Source: Candidatus Kapaibacterium sp. (GTDB lineage: Bacteria > Bacteroidota > Ignavibacteria > Kapaibacteriales > NICIL-2). From it: a stretch of 64,000 nt of DNA. The notes below the pieces were generated by a model that was given only the letters and a program-made list of their open reading frames with translations, was not told the origin of the DNA and ran no database searches. Both the position numbers and the translations under genes were made by a program. Of this stretch, positions 26,343-35,368 are shown in pieces (position 1 is the first letter of the stretch; every line of letters begins with the position of its first letter). The stretch lies in NCBI GenBank assembly GCA_026003495.1, contig BPHK01000001.1:2088001-2152000 (forward strand). Reading direction: 5' to 3'.

Positions 26343-28664
26343 TTAGCAGGGACGTTCGACGCTGATTGAGATGCGGCGATTCGCTTTGCGCGCTTCTTCC
26401 CGTTCTTGGGGTGTCATATCCTTCCGCTCTTTAATCTTCGGGCGTGTGGTCCCGTATCCGATCGCACCGAGGATTTTGTTTGGCGAAACACCTTGTTCGA
26501 TCAGCCATTGGCGTACTTTCTTGGCTCGCAACTCGGAGAGCACTTGGTTACGCTTGGGATTGCCTTCTTCAGATGCATGCCCTTCGATTATCACGCCCAG
26601 ATTGTCGCACTGCTGCATGTACTCGAGGAGCTTCCGCAGACTGGCAAGCGTCGAGGGCTCCTTGAAGTTGAACTCATCGGTATTGACAATGAACAAGATG
26701 TCCGGAAAGTCAATCTTGGTGCCAACGATGACACCTGGACAACCAGGTTTGACTTTTGCTTTCTCGGCATCCTCTTTTCTGGCGAGACCTTTCTCGGTCG
26801 GGCAGGGATCGACACAATCTGTGATCGTATCACCATCGGTATCAGGGTTGAGTGGGTCAGTTCGCAGCTCTGTAATTTCCTTGCCGTCACTGCACCCGTC
26901 ACCGTCAGTATCGGGCTTGGTTGGGTTAGTTTTGTAGGTAAGCACTTCATCGCCATCGCTGAGGCCATCACCATCGGTATCGGATTTTGTTGGGTCTGTG
27001 TGGTAGGTGTGCACTTCGTCGCCGTCGCTAAGCTTGTCGCCGTCACTATCACTGCTGAGCGGATTAGTTTTGTACACTGCGACTTCCTCGCCGTCGCTAA
27101 GTCCGTCGCCGTCACTGTCGGGCTTGAGTGGATCGGTTTTATATGTGCGGACTTCGTCTCCATCGCTAAGTTTATCGTTGTCGGAGTCAGATTTGAGTGG
27201 ATCGGTCCGGTAGGACCGCAGCTCGTCCCCATCGCGGAGTCCGTCGCTATCGGTATCAGCAACAGTAGGATTGGTGTGGATTCGATTAACTTCTTCACCA
27301 TCGCTGAGCCCGTCACCATCGCTATCGATTGCGAGTGGGTTCGTGTTGTATTTGCGCACCTCGTCGCCATCGCTGAGCCCATCCGCGTCAGTGTCGGGCT
27401 TGAGTGGATCGGTCTTGGTTGTGTTCACTTCGTCGCCATCAATCAAGCCATCACCGTCGGTGTCGGGCTTGAGTGGATCGGTCTTGCGTGCAAGCTCAGA
27501 ACCATCGGTGAGGCCATCTGCATCGGTGTCGGGGATGGTGAGCTTGGTATGGGTGCGGACGAGTTCTTCGTAGTCATTCAATCCATCGCCATCAGTATCT
27601 GCCTTGCGTGGATCGGAGCGCTCGTCGGTTTCTGGTAACTGTGCAATGCGTTCGGCGGTCCATCCGTTGGGGACAACCCGCAGCCCACGGTACTCGAAAC
27701 CATCAGGCAAACCATCGCCATCGGTGTCGGGGTTGCTCTCGTCGGTGCCGAGGATTCGCTCTTGACCATTGGGGATACCGTCACCATCGAAGTCGGCATT
27801 GCCGAAGACGTAGTAGCTCAAGCCAATGCCAATTGTTAGGAAAGCATCCTTCTTATTTGGTGTCGTCCCTGGTGGAGCTTGAAGGAGTTGTCCATTGGCG
27901 TCTTTCATGTGTCCAGGGTTGTAGTCATCAAGCCACGAGGTCGAGGTGAAGCGAAACGTTCCGCGTCCGTTGAGGACAAGGTCGTCGGAGAGGTACAACT
28001 CGAACCCAATCCCCGTTGGGAATATGACTCCACCATTGAATCCACTGGTTGAGTAGAGCCCTGCAGCTTGGCCGGGCAATACTCCGACTGTACCGTTTGG
28101 CCCCAGCCCGCCGCCACCTGCAAGACCGGGGCGTACTTGGAAGTTCATCCATCCAATCCCACCGAAGATGTAAGGATTGAACCGCTGGCTGGGAAGCACG
28201 TTCACACAGAGAAGGAGTTCTGGCGAAAAGATGCGAATGTTATTCCGCCCTTCTTCGCCGATCTCTCCTCCGGGAATCCGCGTGCCATTGGGATAGGTGC
28301 CCCCCTCGCGGGCGTTCGGACCAGTCCCGTAGTAGTCGGTGTACTTCGCGATCGCGTTATCAACATTGACTCGAAAGCGCGGGTTAGCAATGTTGAATTG
28401 TGCTTGGAGGGCAAGCATTGGAACGATATTGTAGCGAACGAATGCATCGCCCCCGAGCCACCAGGAATTGTCACTAAATTCACCAAAGTATTTGGCAAGC
28501 CCGGCATTGAAACCAAAGGCAGCACGTCCGCCATCAACTTGGGCGACAAGCCAGGGACTACCCAACACCACAAACAGCAGGAACATCGAAACAGATCCCC
28601 ACCGGTGGATAACCAAAGTGCCTCCGTGCATAGCGCATCTGAGAATTGTTGTACTTCTCTTCAT
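26343..28664 (-). CDS. OmpA-family outer membrane protein with about 14 thrombospondin type-3 repeats
   Basis: A 773-aa envelope protein. A signal peptide (hydrophobic part MFLLFVVLGSPWLVAQ, residues 27-42) is followed by a beta-barrel-like domain to about residue 285, then about 14 calcium-binding TSP3 repeats (residues about 288-610; consensus D-x-D-x-D-G-L-x-D-G-x-E), and a C-terminal OmpA peptidoglycan-binding domain (VIIEGHASEEGNPKRNQVLS, ANRRISISVERPC). It would link the outer membrane to peptidoglycan through a Ca-stiffened rod. M1 is used although Met12 or Met27 may be the true start. A TATTTTTG element (28720-28713) precedes it. Confidence 0.9.
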   Translation of the reverse strand: MKRSTTILRCAMHGGTLVIHRWGSVSMFLLFVVLGSPWLVAQVDGGRAAFGFNAGLAKYFGEFSDNSWWLGGDAFVRYNIVPMLALQAQFNIANPRFRVNVDNAIAKYTDYYGTGPNAREGGTYPNGTRIPGGEIGEEGRNNIRIFSPELLLCVNVLPSQRFNPYIFGGIGWMNFQVRPGLAGGGGLGPNGTVGVLPGQAAGLYSTSGFNGGVIFPTGIGFELYLSDDLVLNGRGTFRFTSTSWLDDYNPGHMKDANGQLLQAPPGTTPNKKDAFLTIGIGLSYYVFGNADFDGDGIPNGQERILGTDESNPDTDGDGLPDGFEYRGLRVVPNGWTAERIAQLPETDERSDPRKADTDGDGLNDYEELVRTHTKLTIPDTDADGLTDGSELARKTDPLKPDTDGDGLIDGDEVNTTKTDPLKPDTDADGLSDGDEVRKYNTNPLAIDSDGDGLSDGEEVNRIHTNPTVADTDSDGLRDGDELRSYRTDPLKSDSDNDKLSDGDEVRTYKTDPLKPDSDGDGLSDGEEVAVYKTNPLSSDSDGDKLSDGDEVHTYHTDPTKSDTDGDGLSDGDEVLTYKTNPTKPDTDGDGCSDGKEITELRTDPLNPDTDGDTITDCVDPCPTEKGLARKEDAEKAKVKPGCPGVIVGTKIDFPDILFIVNTDEFNFKEPSTLASLRKLLEYMQQCDNLGVIIEGHASEEGNPKRNQVLSELRAKKVRQWLIEQGVSPNKILGAIGYGTTRPKIKERKDMTPQEREEARKANRRISISVERPC
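26845..27540 (-). repeat. Tandem ~69-bp coding repeats (TSP3 array)
   Basis: About ten consecutive 22-23-codon units inside the OmpA gene encode variants of DSDGDGLSDGDEV plus a linker ending T-D/N-P. The DNA units are clearly related (repeated tcgccatcgctgagcc-like blocks on the plus strand), so copy number could change by slippage or recombination. Less regular repeats extend to about 27800. Confidence 0.85.
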
Positions 28665-29050
28665 CCCTCTCGACTACCGCCGAGGGGGAAACAGCATCCA
28701 CCCACACCGTGCCAAAAATAATCAATGAGCAGCTCCTTCGGTTTCTCCTCCCATCGCTGCGCCTATAATCACCGGAGCGGTGCACCTGGAGCAATGCGTC
28801 AATCGCATAGACATGGTTCCAGGATGCCGTACTTTTCATAGCAACAAATGGAGTGCAGTGAAGCACTGATGAGCGGTTTGGCAGCGGGAGGCAGTTGTGG
28901 TGTTCATTGGTAGTACGAAGTGGCTGGCGCTGGGCTACTGCACACCGTCGCGAGTAGTACACAGCTCAAGCCTAGGATGTGCGATGTCTTCGCACGTGTT
29001 GAGCCATGCCGACCGTAGGACTGCATCCTTCATAGTGCAGATGTCTCCCC
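28665..29050. other. Intergenic region ompA-dprA
   Basis: 386 bases upstream of the OmpA gene and downstream of dprA (both minus strand). A promoter-like TATTTTTG lies at 28720-28713. No gene, tRNA or clear terminator is recognised. Confidence 0.5.
28713..28720 (-). promoter_or_regulatory. Bacteroidota-type -7 element for the OmpA/TSP3 gene
   Basis: TATTTTTG on the minus strand, 48 bases before the start codon. No TTG at the ideal upstream distance. Confidence 0.4.
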
Positions 29051-30160
29051 TTAGCGACTGCGGACAAACTGCTTGCCTGGCAGTTGGCGGACGATACCAC
29101 GGAATTCCATCACGAGTAGGGTACTGAGCACCTCCCCAATGCCAATGCCAAGCTGCACAGCGAGCGCATCTGCACTTTGAGGCTCACCGGAGAGAAGCTC
29201 CCAGAGTTGCCGTTCCAACGGCGATTGAAATTCCAGCTCCTGCACAGACGATGTTGCCACAGGAGCAACTCCGAGGTCTTCGAGCACCTGAGCCGGGCTT
29301 ACTGCGATTGCTGCTTTCTGCCGAGCAATCAGGAGATTTGTGCCCTCGCTTGTCGGCGAGGTGATATTCCCTGGTACTGCGTAGAGGTCGCGCGATTGGT
29401 CGAGCGCAAAGTGCGCGGTAATGAGCGATCCACCCTCGCGCCTGCTTTCGACAACCAGCACCGCCCGGGCAATCCCACTGATGATGCGGTTCCGCTGGGG
29501 AAAATACGCTGGGCGTGCAACAGTGCCCATGGGATATTCACTGATGACTGCCCCTCCAGCATGGACGATACGTTCGGCAAGACGCCGCGCTGCGCTTGGG
29601 CTAAGCCGATCCAGCCCCGAACCGATGACTGCATAGGTGATCCCTTTGGCGTCGAGTGTTGCTGTGTGCGCAAATGAATCAATACCGCTTGCTAATCCAC
29701 TGACGACGATGCACCCTGCCTGCGCAAATTCTCGTGCGAAGCGCTCGGTGCAGAGTCGTCCATACGTGGTACATCGCCGCGTACCAACGATCGCAATCGC
29801 CAGCGCATCGGACTGCTGGAGTGCCCCCCAAACGTAGAGCACCATCGGTGGATAGGGAATCTGACGGAGCAAGGCGGGATAATCCTCATCCCAAAACGTG
29901 ACCGCACGTGCGCCGAATGCTGCGAGTGCAGCAACATGCTCTTGCGCGCGTTCGAGGAGCGCTGCCGAGTTCTGCTGATCGAACAGCTCCTCTTGCCGAA
30001 TGATGCGTTCGATCCATGGTGGAGGCTCGGCAAGCACATGCTCGAGCGAACGACGGCTCTCGACAGCACGGCGCAAATCCACACCATGAACACCGCGCAG
30101 TACGCTCAGGGCAAGAATTTCTTGTCGTGTCCACGAGCCAGGAAGTTCGGTCGCCGTCAT
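29051..30160 (-). CDS. dprA: DNA-processing protein DprA
   Basis: A 369-aa DprA/Smf protein that loads RecA on incoming single-stranded DNA during natural transformation. The Rossmann-like core shows AIVGTRRCTTYGRLCTERFA, IVVSGLASGIDSFAHTATL, AVIGSGLDRLSP, ISEYPMGTVARPAYFPQRNR and VPGNITSPTSEGTN. An N-terminal SAM/HhH-like region and a C-terminal winged-helix (about 310-369, ADALAVQLGIGIGEVLSTL) are present. The start overlaps the aminotransferase stop by 4 bases (ATGA). Other competence genes are not in the window. Confidence 0.94.
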   Translation of the reverse strand: MTATELPGSWTRQEILALSVLRGVHGVDLRRAVESRRSLEHVLAEPPPWIERIIRQEELFDQQNSAALLERAQEHVAALAAFGARAVTFWDEDYPALLRQIPYPPMVLYVWGALQQSDALAIAIVGTRRCTTYGRLCTERFAREFAQAGCIVVSGLASGIDSFAHTATLDAKGITYAVIGSGLDRLSPSAARRLAERIVHAGGAVISEYPMGTVARPAYFPQRNRIISGIARAVLVVESRREGGSLITAHFALDQSRDLYAVPGNITSPTSEGTNLLIARQKAAIAVSPAQVLEDLGVAPVATSSVQELEFQSPLERQLWELLSGEPQSADALAVQLGIGIGEVLSTLLVMEFRGIVRQLPGKQFVRSR

Positions 30161-31323
30161 GGAGCTACTGCGCGAAGTTCGACGATGCGCTCGGCAGCGG
30201 CACGGAGCGTCTCTTCTTGTTTGCAGAATGCAAAACGCACCAGCGATCGCCCCAAGGCTGGGTCATGGTAGAACACCTCAAGCGGAATCGCTGCCACCCC
30301 GACCGTCTGAGCCAGCCAGCGACACCACTGGTACCCGCTCATCTCGGGCGCTACTGGCGAAATATCCGCCACGACGTAGTAGGTCCCCTCTGGTGGAAAG
30401 ACGACGAGCGGCGTTTCCGCAAGTGCCTCAAGCAGGAGTGCGCGGCGAGCGGTGTAGTCTGCGCGAAGGTCGTGGAAGTACGTATCAGGCAATTGCAATC
30501 CTTCTGCAACAGCATACTGAAATGGGGTTGCGCTGGCAAACGTCGTAAACTGATGCACACGGCGGATTGCACTAATGAGCGGCTCCGGACCAAGCGCCCA
30601 CCCACATTTCCAGCCCGTTGCGGCGAATGTTTTGGCAGCGCTCGAGATCGTGATTGTTCGCTGGCTCATTCCTTCGAGTGTTGCAAGTCGGATGTGCGCA
30701 TGCGGCTCGAAGGTGATGTGCTCGTAAACTTCATCAACGATCGCAAGAAGATCGTGCTCGATACAGATCTGCGCAAGTGCTTGCAGCTCCTCAGCCGAAA
30801 AGACATGGCCAGTTGGGTTCTGCGGCGTGTTGACGATAATCGCTCGGGTGCGCTTTGTAAGACGGCTGCGCAATCGCTCTGGATCGAGCCGAAACAGTGG
30901 CGGCTCCAACACAACGGGAACTGGAATCGCACGCACCATTCGCACATCGGGGACATAGACGTCGAAGCTCGGCTCGAGAACGATCACTTCGTCGCCTGGT
31001 TCGACGACAGCTTGGAGTGCACACCAGAGCGCTTCGCTTGCGCCGCATGTAACGCAGATGTCTGTTTCTGGGTCGAGCTTTTGCCCGTACCAGCGGGCTG
31101 CATGGGAAGCGATTGCTTGGCGGAGGACGCGCTCACCGTGGGAGACGGCATACTGGTTATGCCCTTGTTGAATCGCATTGCATGCTGCATCCTGGAGCTG
31201 CGGTGGAGGGCCGAAGTCCGGATATCCCTGCCCAAGGTTAATTGCACCGCAGGCATGGGCAAGTGCCGACATCTCCGAAAAAATCGAGCGAGGGAAACTA
31301 CGTGCAAGCTGAGAACCGTGCAT
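30157..31323 (-). CDS. Class I/II PLP aminotransferase (methionine/kynurenine aminotransferase-like)
   Basis: A 388-aa fold type I aminotransferase. INLGQGYPDFGPP near the N-terminus, NTPQNPTGHVFSAEEL, VDEVYEHITFEP and SSAAKTFAATGWKCGWALGP (PLP-binding Lys in SAAKTF) match the YbdL/KAT group that transaminates methionine, glutamine or kynurenine. A catabolic link to the kynureninase at 38533 is possible but unproven. ATG at 31323 fits the family start; the in-frame extension to 31470 is not favoured. It is coupled to dprA by a 4-base overlap. Confidence 0.85.
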   Translation of the reverse strand: MHGSQLARSFPRSIFSEMSALAHACGAINLGQGYPDFGPPPQLQDAACNAIQQGHNQYAVSHGERVLRQAIASHAARWYGQKLDPETDICVTCGASEALWCALQAVVEPGDEVIVLEPSFDVYVPDVRMVRAIPVPVVLEPPLFRLDPERLRSRLTKRTRAIIVNTPQNPTGHVFSAEELQALAQICIEHDLLAIVDEVYEHITFEPHAHIRLATLEGMSQRTITISSAAKTFAATGWKCGWALGPEPLISAIRRVHQFTTFASATPFQYAVAEGLQLPDTYFHDLRADYTARRALLLEALAETPLVVFPPEGTYYVVADISPVAPEMSGYQWCRWLAQTVGVAAIPLEVFYHDPALGRSLVRFAFCKQEETLRAAAERIVELRAVAP

Positions 31324-31438
31324 CGTTCGTCTTCTGCTGTGGCTATTTTCACCCGAACACCGACGTACCGCGCGGCGTGCAGAGACTCTGCGTCGCAAAG
31401 ATAGCGTCGGCTGCACCAGGGTCGGGAACGCCACATCG

Positions 31439-31446
31439 TACTTTTG
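31439..31446 (+). promoter_or_regulatory. Bacteroidota-type -7 element for nuoA
   Basis: TACTTTTG, 32 bases before the nuoA ATG, matches TAnnTTTG. No good -33 TTG is present. Confidence 0.45.
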
Positions 31447-31478
31447 CGTTAGTAACAGTAGCATTTTCAAAGCAACAT

Positions 31479-31835
31479 ATGCTTGAGCTCTACATCCCAG
31501 TTTTTGTGATGATCGCGCTCGGTGTGTTTTTCGGCATCGTCAATATTCTCGTCGCCGAGTACATCGGGCCACGTCGCGCGAACAAAGAGAAGAACTCCAC
31601 GTATGAATCCGGCATGGAGCCGCTCCGCACTGCACGGGAGCGCTTTTCGGTGAAGTTCTACATGGTCGCGATGCTCTTCATTTTGTTCGACATCGAGATC
31701 ATCTTCATGTACCCGTGGGCAGTGCAGGTGCGGCAGCTTGGCGCTGTCGGGTTCATCGCGATGGTGCTGTTCATGGTGCTCTTGCTTGCAGGATATGTGT
31801 ACATCATCAAGAAAGGTGCACTCTCATGGGAGTGA
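31479..31835 (+). CDS. nuoA: NADH-quinone oxidoreductase subunit A
   Basis: A 118-aa membrane subunit of complex I with three helices. The conserved loop between TM1 and TM2, [20 protein letters not shown], and [13 protein letters not shown] in TM2 are diagnostic (the loop is part of the quinone-site region). The ATG at 31479 gives the standard length; in-frame sequence back to 31242 is not coding. The 3' end overlaps nuoB by 10 bases. Confidence 0.95.
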   Translation: MLELYIPVFVMIALGVFFGIVNILVAEYIGPRRANKEKNSTYESGMEPLRTARERFSVKFYMVAMLFILFDIEIIFMYPWAVQVRQLGAVGFIAMVLFMVLLLAGYVYIIKKGALSWE

Positions 31836-32377
31836 TCAATCCAATTGCCAACGGTGGGTTCTTGACAACCACCGTCGAAGCAGCCATCAACTGGGCGCAA
31901 GCCAATTCCCTCTGGCCGATGCCGCTGGGTATTTCGTGCTGCGGCATTGAGATGATGGCGTTTGCTGCCTCGCGCTTCGATGTAGCGCGCTTTGGGTCGG
32001 AAAAAATGGGCTTTACGCCGCGGCAGTCGGATTTGCTGATCGTCGCAGGAACGGTGACCTACAAGATGGCATGGGTTGTCCGCAAGATTTACGACCAAAT
32101 GCCTGATCCCAAATGGGTGATCTCGATGGGCGTCTGTGCATCCAGTGGCGGTATGTTCCGTAGCTATTCGGTCGTGCAGGGCATTGACCTCTTTCTGCCC
32201 GTGGATGTCTACGTTTCCGGCTGTCCGCCGCGTCCGGAAGCGCTCATCAAAGCGCTGATGACGATCCAGGAGAAAATCAAGCGGACACGCCCAATCTTGA
32301 TTGATTCCGAGGCCACCCCAGTCGAAGCGATCGAGGTCCAGCGGACACCGAGCGGATTACTTGTTCCAGCAGAGTAG
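31826..32377 (+). CDS. nuoB: NADH-quinone oxidoreductase subunit B
   Basis: A 183-aa peripheral-arm subunit that carries cluster N2, which reduces quinone. Ligands are visible as Cys38-Cys39 ([10 protein letters not shown]), Cys104 ([11 protein letters not shown]) and Cys133 ([11 protein letters not shown]). ATG at 31826 overlaps nuoA. The gene usually leads into nuoC and nuoD, but here a DNA methyltransferase starts 11 bases after the stop, so the rest of complex I must be elsewhere. Confidence 0.96.
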   Translation: MGVINPIANGGFLTTTVEAAINWAQANSLWPMPLGISCCGIEMMAFAASRFDVARFGSEKMGFTPRQSDLLIVAGTVTYKMAWVVRKIYDQMPDPKWVISMGVCASSGGMFRSYSVVQGIDLFLPVDVYVSGCPPRPEALIKALMTIQEKIKRTRPILIDSEATPVEAIEVQRTPSGLLVPAE

Positions 32378-32388
32378 CGCAAGGCGCG

Positions 32389-33297
32389 ATGGGCGGTACC
32401 ATCATTTACTCAGACAACCTTGATGCTCTCCGCTCGATAGAGACTGGGAGCATCGATCTTATTTACATTGATCCTCCATTCAATACTGGAAAGCAGCAAA
32501 AGCGGACGACAATAAAAGTTCATGCTGCCCATGATGGTGAGCGTGTTGGTTTTGGGGACCGCAGGTATCGAGCGACAGTTCTGGGAACAAGAGCGTTCCA
32601 GGATGCGTTCGATGATTACCTTGAGTTCCTCCGTCCTCGTCTTGAGGAAGCATACCGGGTCCTCGCACCGCACGGCTCCCTCTATTTCCACATTGATTAC
32701 CGTTGGGCGCACTACTGTAAGATTCTTCTCGACAGCATTTTCGGGATTGATGCATTCATCAACGAGATTATTTGGGCGTATGACTATGGCGGGCGCTCCA
32801 AACGGCGTTGGCCAGCCAAACATGACACCATTTTCTTCTATGCCAAAGACCCCGAACGCTACTATTTCAACGATGAAGCCATTGAGCGGATTCCTTACAT
32901 GGCTCCTGGACTTGTGGGAGCGGAGAAAGCTGCACGCGGAAAACTTCCAACCGATGTATGGTGGCATACGATTGTTCCAACTAATAGCAAGGAGAAAACC
33001 GGGTACCCAACGCAAAAACCACTTGGAATTCTCCGCCGCATTATTGCTGCCTCGTCAAAACCGGGCGATACAGTTTTAGACTTCTTCGCAGGGAGTGGAA
33101 CGACTGGAATCGCCGCTGCCGAGCTTGGGCGAAACTTCATTCTCGTTGACAACAATCAGGATGCGCTTATCGTTATGGCTCGCCGATTTGCTGGGATTCC
33201 AGAAATATCCTGGGTGAACTTTGACCCGGAGCCGCACCGGGGATCTTCATCCCAACAAGTGTTATTCGAACCCTCTTATGCCCAGCCGATCAAGTAA
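32389..33297 (+). CDS. Type II DNA methyltransferase (beta class, N6-adenine or N4-cytosine)
   Basis: A 302-aa SAM-dependent DNA amino-methyltransferase. Catalytic motif IV is D28-P-P-F31 (LIYIDPPFNTG) and SAM-binding motif I comes later, F232-FAGSGTTG; the order IV before I defines the beta class. GYPTQKPLGILRRII is the usual motif X region preceding motif I. It would protect a specific DNA site from the partner nuclease; the recognition sequence is unknown. AAGG precedes the ATG, which lies 11 bases after nuoB. Sequence composition is more AT-rich than nuoAB. Confidence 0.9.
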   Translation: MGGTIIYSDNLDALRSIETGSIDLIYIDPPFNTGKQQKRTTIKVHAAHDGERVGFGDRRYRATVLGTRAFQDAFDDYLEFLRPRLEEAYRVLAPHGSLYFHIDYRWAHYCKILLDSIFGIDAFINEIIWAYDYGGRSKRRWPAKHDTIFFYAKDPERYYFNDEAIERIPYMAPGLVGAEKAARGKLPTDVWWHTIVPTNSKEKTGYPTQKPLGILRRIIAASSKPGDTVLDFFAGSGTTGIAAAELGRNFILVDNNQDALIVMARRFAGIPEISWVNFDPEPHRGSSSQQVLFEPSYAQPIK

Positions 33298-33814
33298 TGT
33301 TACACCCTACGATGTTCTAGCTCAAATTTCTCGTGAGCTTGAGGGAATGTATGCCGCAGATACCCAGCAATGGCAACACAGTCCATTCCGGTGGCTTGTT
33401 GTGGGAATACCCTCCCGAACCGTTGGTAAGATCGGTGAAGAACTCGTCCTGCGCTTCTGCAAGTACTACGGCATTGCTATAGACAAAGCACCTGATAGTG
33501 AGGCCGACCTTATCATCAACAATTGCCGAGTCGAGGTGAAATTCTCAACGTTGTGGAGGAATGGGATTTACACATTTCAACAAATTCGCGATCAGAGCTA
33601 CCAGTACATAGTCGCACTGGGTGTATCACCAGACACTGCACACTGCTGGGTAATCCCAAAGAGTGTTGCATGGAGTAATGCAGCCAAGCAACACGGGGGA
33701 CAACAAGGGAACGACACCCGCTGGATCCAGATTGACCCTAAGAATCCACCAGCATGGATAGCAGAATATGGAGGAGACTTGAGTTGCGCACTAAAGCTAC
33801 TCAAGAAGTTATAA
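33278..33814 (+). CDS. Probable type II restriction endonuclease (PD-(D/E)XK fold)
   Basis: A 178-aa protein overlapping the methyltransferase by 20 bases. A PD-(D/E)XK-like active site is readable: E54/E55 in KIGEELVLRFC, D77 in SEADLIINN and E86-V-K88 in CRVEVKFS. The following GIYTFQQIRDQSYQYIVALG is a typical core strand-helix region. No close named family is recognised. The pairing with an overlapping methyltransferase makes a restriction enzyme by far the likeliest role. ATG at 33278 gives the overlap; the frame upstream lies inside the methyltransferase. Confidence 0.78.
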   Translation: MPSRSSNVTPYDVLAQISRELEGMYAADTQQWQHSPFRWLVVGIPSRTVGKIGEELVLRFCKYYGIAIDKAPDSEADLIINNCRVEVKFSTLWRNGIYTFQQIRDQSYQYIVALGVSPDTAHCWVIPKSVAWSNAAKQHGGQQGNDTRWIQIDPKNPPAWIAEYGGDLSCALKLLKKL

Positions 33815-33820
33815 CCTCTA

Positions 33821-34513
33821 CTACTCGACAATCACAGGCACTGCAGCAGACCCCTTGCTGCTCTCAAGACGCAGAACGTACAGCCCAGGTGACGTCCCCA
33901 TTGGTAGGGTCAGCGTTACGCGATGAACGCCGCGCTCAAGCTCGAAGGCCCATTGTGTCACCACGCGGCCAAGCACGTCGAAAAGCTGCAGCACCGCTCG
34001 TGATGTTGCATCAAGAGCAATGATAACTGCGAATGGTTCCTCGCGTACCATCGGCATCGGGAACGGCCCCTCCAAGCGGGCAAAGCGGAGGTATGGAAGT
34101 TGTGGCCCCACCGATCGAACAATGAGCACCTGTTCGAGCGACTCTGGATCGCTTAGACATTGCGACTCAGCATCGAGCCTGACGATGCAGACCGAATCTG
34201 AACCTGCCAGAACAACGCCGCACAGTTCAACGTCAACGCTCCCGGCAATTTCCTGCAACGCTTCCAGCTGCCAGAGCGTGTCGCTTTCCCTACGCAAGCT
34301 TGCAGCCGACTGCCCAATACGAGCACTCTGCGGATACCATACGGTCGGATTGCTCAAGCGAACCACACATCGAAATACGCAGCTATCGGTTTGCGTAACC
34401 ATTCGGCGAAAGCAGAGCGTGCTGCCAACCAATCCGCGAGAGGTATCAATCTCTGCACGCGCAGAAAGCACCAGAAGCCAGAAAGAGAACACCAGCAGTA
34501 CGACAGAGGTCAT
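33821..34513 (-). CDS. Secreted protein with type IX-like C-terminal sorting domain
   Basis: A 230-aa protein with an N-terminal signal peptide (SVVLLVFSFWLLVLSARA). The central part (about 25-155) is an unrecognised, possibly beta-rich domain with several Cys. The last 70 residues (VLQLFDVLGRVVTQW then GTSPGLYVLRL) match the Por/type IX secretion C-terminal sorting pattern. ATG at 34513 overlaps the preceding SPOR gene's stop by 4 bases (ATGA), so the two are coupled. Confidence 0.65.
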   Translation of the reverse strand: MTSVVLLVFSFWLLVLSARAEIDTSRGLVGSTLCFRRMVTQTDSCVFRCVVRLSNPTVWYPQSARIGQSAASLRRESDTLWQLEALQEIAGSVDVELCGVVLAGSDSVCIVRLDAESQCLSDPESLEQVLIVRSVGPQLPYLRFARLEGPFPMPMVREEPFAVIIALDATSRAVLQLFDVLGRVVTQWAFELERGVHRVTLTLPMGTSPGLYVLRLESSKGSAAVPVIVE

Positions 34514-35253
34514 TTCGTCCCGTGCTTCGGTGAGCGCTTGACCGCAAGTGGCTTGGGGATAATGAACGGAGTGCAGTTGCACTGTTGCTCCACCAGTGGA
34601 CGTGCTTTCTCGGCTGCTGCGCGGCTAGTGTAGTCTCCTATGGTGACAGCATAGAGCGATGGAGCTTTCTCAATAACCTCTACACGGAGCCGCTGCGCAC
34701 GAAAACGCTGCGCCTCGTTCTCCGCTGTTTCTTTCGTCGAATAGGCGCCGATCTGGAGCGTGTATCGTTCCTGCGTCGCTGTGTCGCTGGTGCTGCCACG
34801 TTCGGAGGATCGCTGCTGGTCGACCACCGCTGGAGCAAGCCCTACGGTCGTGCGCACAATGTCTTGCGCATGGACAAAATACTCCGATAGCGGGAAGCGC
34901 TGCTGAAACTCAACCAACGCAGCACGTGCGTTTGCTGTATCGCGGAGCAGTGCGTAGTACTGAACGATGCGCCACTCTGCATCATCAGCCCATTCGGCGG
35001 AGGGAAACTCCTTCACGATACGCTTGTACACTTCGACTGCACGCGCACTGTCCGGCTCGACAATCGCACTCAAAAAAAGAACGCCCGGATCGTTTGGGTG
35101 TTTCTTGATAAGTGCAGGTATCTCGCGGCGAACATCGTCTGCATGCCCTTGTGCGACAGCGAGAATCTTCGCCTGTATCGCTGAAGATTGCCCGTAGAGT
35201 CCAAGCGTTGTGGCAAACGCAATACTGACGGTAGCAAGGAGACGAGCATCCAT
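34510..35253 (-). CDS. Periplasmic SPOR-domain protein with TPR-like N-terminus
   Basis: A 247-aa product with a short signal peptide (LLATVSIAFATTLGLYGQ). Residues about 25-150 look like helical TPR-type repeats (PNDPGVLFLSAIVEPDSARA; YKRIVKEFPSAEWADDAEWR). Residues about 170-240 are a SPOR domain (YTLQIGAYSTKETAENEAQRF; VTIGDYTSRAAAEKARPLV), which binds denuded peptidoglycan at division sites. ATG at 35253 is used. It is divergent from murG, 115 bases away, and coupled to the downstream secreted protein. Confidence 0.78.
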   Translation of the reverse strand: MDARLLATVSIAFATTLGLYGQSSAIQAKILAVAQGHADDVRREIPALIKKHPNDPGVLFLSAIVEPDSARAVEVYKRIVKEFPSAEWADDAEWRIVQYYALLRDTANARAALVEFQQRFPLSEYFVHAQDIVRTTVGLAPAVVDQQRSSERGSTSDTATQERYTLQIGAYSTKETAENEAQRFRAQRLRVEVIEKAPSLYAVTIGDYTSRAAAEKARPLVEQQCNCTPFIIPKPLAVKRSPKHGTK

Positions 35254-35286
35254 GGAAGCTTCGGAGTTCTTGGTCCATGTTCTCGA

Positions 35287-35316
35287 TTGTTGGGGAGCGC
35301 CGACGCGATACTTTTG
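35287..35316 (+). promoter_or_regulatory. Bacteroidota-type promoter of murG-like gene
   Basis: TTG (35287-35289), 19 bases, then TACTTTTG (35309-35316): an exact match to TTG-N19-TAnnTTTG, 52 bases before the ATG. Confidence 0.6.
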
Positions 35317-35368
35317 TGCACGCGCATGCCGCGCTCTTGTGCATCCGAACACTGCTGCAGTAGCAAAA

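Noticed and set aside
26845..27540. CRISPR array
   Set aside because: The regular 69-bp repeats are coding TSP3 units with continuous homology and no spacers; no cas genes are present.
26858..27760. Long plus-strand open frames across the TSP3 region
   Set aside because: They are shadows of the repetitive minus-strand OmpA coding sequence; the products are low-complexity and have no start context.
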